Of a stretch of DNA of 7,168 bases, positions 5,772 through 7,168 are shown piece by piece. The position numbers and the translations under genes were made by a program. The DNA comes from DATBMY01 sp036554605 (GTDB lineage Bacteria > Acidobacteriota > Blastocatellia > UBA7656). The notes beneath the pieces were generated by a model that made no database searches, was not told where the DNA came from, and saw only the letters and a list, made by a program, of their open reading frames with translations. How positions within the stretch are numbered: the stretch's first letter is position 1; each line of letters starts with the position of its first letter. The stretch is taken from assembly GCA_036554605.1 (NCBI GenBank), contig DATBMY010000049.1, forward strand, positions 1 through 7,168. Reading direction: 5' to 3'.

Positions 5772-5796
5772 ACGCGCGTTTTATCAGCGCGCGCGT
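5772..5796. repeat. CG-alternating inverted repeat around the -10 box
   Basis: ACGCGCG (5772-5778) and CGCGCGT (5790-5796) are perfect complements separated by 11 bases. The repeat touches the GTG start of the 508-residue gene and encloses the proposed -10 box of its promoter. It could be an operator, a hairpin terminating transcription from the upstream transporter gene, or simple CG alternation. No T run follows it on the minus strand. Confidence 0.4.
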
Positions 5797-5806
5797 TGCG
5801 GGTCAA
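5778..5806 (-). promoter_or_regulatory. Sigma-70-type promoter for the nuclease-like gene
   Basis: On the minus strand TTGACC (5801-5806; 5 of 6 to consensus) is followed after exactly 17 bases by TAAAAC (5778-5783; 4 of 6). Transcription would start at about 5771, on or next to the GTG start codon. That gives a leaderless mRNA for the GTG, or a leader of about 21 bases for the ATG at 5750. This fits the absence of a Shine-Dalgarno. Prediction from two hexamers alone is weak evidence. Confidence 0.45.
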
Positions 5807-5823
5807 GCGCATGGAGAGGGATC

Positions 5824-5937
5824 AGGGGTCGGGGGTCGGCGGTCAGGGGTTTCTATTTGAGATTTGAAATCTCGAAGAATGCAATTCCAGATTTCAGAAG
5901 CTGTCTCACAAACAAACCCTGACCCCCGGCCCCTGTC
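5824..5937. repeat. MITE-like palindromic element with heptamer G-rich arms
   Basis: The left arm (5824-5852) consists of tandem heptamers AGGGGTC, GGGGGTC, GGCGGTC and AGGGGTT. The right arm, read on the minus strand (5937-5914), is AGGGGCC, GGGGGTC, AGGGTTT, the same series minus one unit. The arms flank about 61 AT-rich bases that contain further hairpins. No ORF or transposase is inside. The element fills the gap between two same-strand genes, ending 3 bases after the transporter stop. It looks like a non-autonomous interspersed repeat (MITE or REP class). Other copies would need the genome to confirm. Confidence 0.6.
5859..5896. repeat. Competing hairpins in the core of the palindromic element
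   Basis: GAGATTT (5859-5865) and AAATCTC (5867-5873) form a perfect 7-bp palindrome around a single G. TGAAATCT (5865-5872) is alternatively complementary to AGATTTCA (5889-5896), with a nested GAAT (5877-5880)/ATTC (5884-5887) stem. The two folds are mutually exclusive. ATTTGAG (5855) and ATTTGAA (5862) are adjacent heptamers, so the core shares the 7-base construction of the arms. Confidence 0.5.
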
Positions 5938-5940
5938 TTG

Positions 5941-7168
5941 TCAGCAGGGCGCGAAGGTAAAGACCAGAGTCCCGAGCACGAACCAAAGCAGGGCGAAGAT
6001 CAACCCGTAGCCGAAGAACTCTCTGAAATTCACCCGGGCGATGCCCGCTACGATGACGTACCAGAACGGGGACGTGAGATTACCCCTATGATCGCCGACG
6101 CTCAACGCGAGCAGGCCGCGCTGTACGCTTACGCCGACTTCGGTCGCCGCGGCAGAGGTCACCATGCCCTGTATGGCCCATTGCCCTCCACTAGACGGGA
6201 CGAAGATTGCTACGACGGTCCCCGAAATTGCCGCCAGCAGCGGAAAAGTATAAGGCGTCGAGATGGAAGCCACGATCCCGGCAAGCGACGAGCCTAAGGT
6301 GGTGTGCTGAATCAGACCGGCGATGCCGGCATAGAGATGGTATATCACTATGACCGGCCAGCAGGATAGAACCGCATGTTGCAATGCCCCCGTGAACCTG
6401 TGAATGTTGCGGTGCAGCAGAAGGCATAAGAAAAAGAGTATCGTGTTTAGCGAATTGAAATCGAAGCTCAGTTGTTTGACGATGAAATGGTAATAGAGCC
6501 ATCCGCCAAGAAACAGGCAGAGCACTATCGATATGATCGACATGTGCTCCAGCCGCTCCGAAAAAAAGCGCGGCTTTACGGTCTCGGCCGTCGATTCCTC
6601 CGTCAGTTTAAATGCTTCCGGAAACTCCGACAGGGGCCGGCAATGCTTCGGCATGAGGAAGCGCCCGGCCACAAGCAATATCAATACGAAGGCGACTTCA
6701 TGAATGATGGCGGCCGGCGACCATATAGTCGTCGAAAGCGGCAGTATGCCCGTGGTCGATTCCAGGAAATGGCCGGGCGTGGCCATCACAAGCGCGGCGC
6801 TTGATGAAAGCCCGTACTGCCAGCAAGAGTTCGACGCCCATAGCAGAGCGAGCAGGAAGAGGAAATCGATCTTTATCCCTTTGCGCTCGGCCTCTCTCGC
6901 GAAGTGGATTCCGATGAAAGGCGTGAGCGCGAGGCCAAGGCCCCAATATAGATAAGATGCCGACGCGCTGATAATGACGGAAAGCACGATGACCTGCATG
7001 CGGGTCTTCGGGATCCGCGAAAGCGTCAGTACGGCTCTCTTAAAGAACGGGGTTGCTCCCAGGACCGAGCTCAGCACGATGATCAGAGTCATCTGCATGG
7101 TGAAGGGCAGCAGCATCCACAGACCCCTGTAATAAGCGTCCATGGCTTCGACCGGCGAATTGCCGAGC
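5941..7168 (-). CDS. atoE: Short-chain fatty acid transporter, AtoE family, 5' partial
   Basis: This polytopic inner membrane protein belongs to the AtoE/scFAT family, which carries short-chain fatty acids such as acetoacetate or butyrate; the exact substrate here is inferred. From the ATG at 7143 there are 400 residues. The frame stays open to the window edge, and the upstream residues (L-G-N-S-P-V-E-A) continue naturally, so the true start lies outside and roughly 40 residues are missing compared with the 440-residue E. coli protein. Matches to that protein include WMLLPFTMQMTLIIV near the start, YWGLGLALTPFIGIHFAREAER, ATPGHFLE, LNTILFFLCLLLHR, IFVPSSGGQWAIQG (313-326) and VGDHRGNLTSPFW (349-361), followed by the IARVNFREFFGYG loop. 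Around ten hydrophobic spans are visible, with a long charged loop at about 165-200. No ato operon partners (CoA-transferase, thiolase) are seen; in the window it neighbours only the nuclease-like gene, so use of the symbol is by family. Confidence 0.9.
   Translation of the reverse strand, partial: LGNSPVEAMDAYYRGLWMLLPFTMQMTLIIVLSSVLGATPFFKRAVLTLSRIPKTRMQVIVLSVIISASASYLYWGLGLALTPFIGIHFAREAERKGIKIDFLFLLALLWASNSCWQYGLSSSAALVMATPGHFLESTTGILPLSTTIWSPAAIIHEVAFVLILLVAGRFLMPKHCRPLSEFPEAFKLTEESTAETVKPRFFSERLEHMSIISIVLCLFLGGWLYYHFIVKQLSFDFNSLNTILFFLCLLLHRNIHRFTGALQHAVLSCWPVIVIYHLYAGIAGLIQHTTLGSSLAGIVASISTPYTFPLLAAISGTVVAIFVPSSGGQWAIQGMVTSAAATEVGVSVQRGLLALSVGDHRGNLTSPFWYVIVAGIARVNFREFFGYGLIFALLWFVLGTLVFTFAPC

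Noticed and set aside
5352..5867. 171-codon plus-strand frame opposite the nuclease-like gene
   Set aside because: It is Arg/Ala-rich with no recognisable fold, and runs into the CG repeat and the palindromic element. The opposite strand has a coherent nuclease motif set.
5824..5937. CRISPR array or insertion-sequence end
   Set aside because: The repeats are 7-base tandem units without spacers, there is no cas or transposase gene, and the arms are degenerate rather than exact terminal inverted repeats.
5938..6297. 119-codon plus-strand frame over the transporter gene
   Set aside because: It is antisense to clearly conserved AtoE motifs, and its product is a hydrophilic, compositionally skewed string.

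Overview
The window looks like a chromosomal segment of a moderately GC-rich, environmental Gram-negative-type bacterium. My best guess is Acidobacteriota, class Blastocatellia. This rests on the style of the secreted orphan protein, the heptamer-built intergenic repeats and the liberal use of the ATA isoleucine codon, so it is inference and not proof. There are no rRNA or tRNA genes, no phage or IS genes and no CRISPR array.

Left part (1-3342, plus strand). The window opens inside a hybrid sensor histidine kinase (PAS, HisKA, HATPase_c, REC) that began upstream. Nine bases after its stop comes a RimJ/RimL-type GNAT acetyltransferase, probably in the same transcript. The 3' end of the GNAT gene, including its stop codon, lies inside a short array of degenerate heptamers. 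A secreted protein of unknown function with its own strong ribosome binding site follows.

Middle (3343-4244). A 264-base intergenic stretch holds a near-perfect sigma-54 (-24/-12) promoter. A 15-bp-phased direct repeat upstream of it could be an activator site. The promoter drives two tiny membrane proteins, a 73-residue orphan with one membrane segment and a 49-residue lmo0937/DUF5670 family protein. The unit ends in hairpins, one of them a perfect 8-bp stem with a GAAA loop and a short T tract. On the minus strand of the same convergent region sits a 19-codon micro-ORF with a strong Shine-Dalgarno sequence.

Right part (4245-7168, minus strand). A 508-residue protein of unknown role carries a C-terminal PD-(D/E)XK nuclease-like domain. 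It has a plausible sigma-70 promoter whose -10 box is enclosed by a CG-rich inverted repeat next to the start codon, which suggests leaderless or very short-leader translation. Between it and the next gene is a MITE-like palindromic element about 115 bp long, with heptamer-built G-rich arms and an AT-rich core. The last gene encodes an AtoE-type short-chain fatty acid transporter whose N-terminus lies beyond the window.

The parts most worth following are the sigma-54-controlled small membrane protein operon, the micro-ORF opposite its terminator, the unassigned nuclease-like protein, and the two heptamer repeat families.
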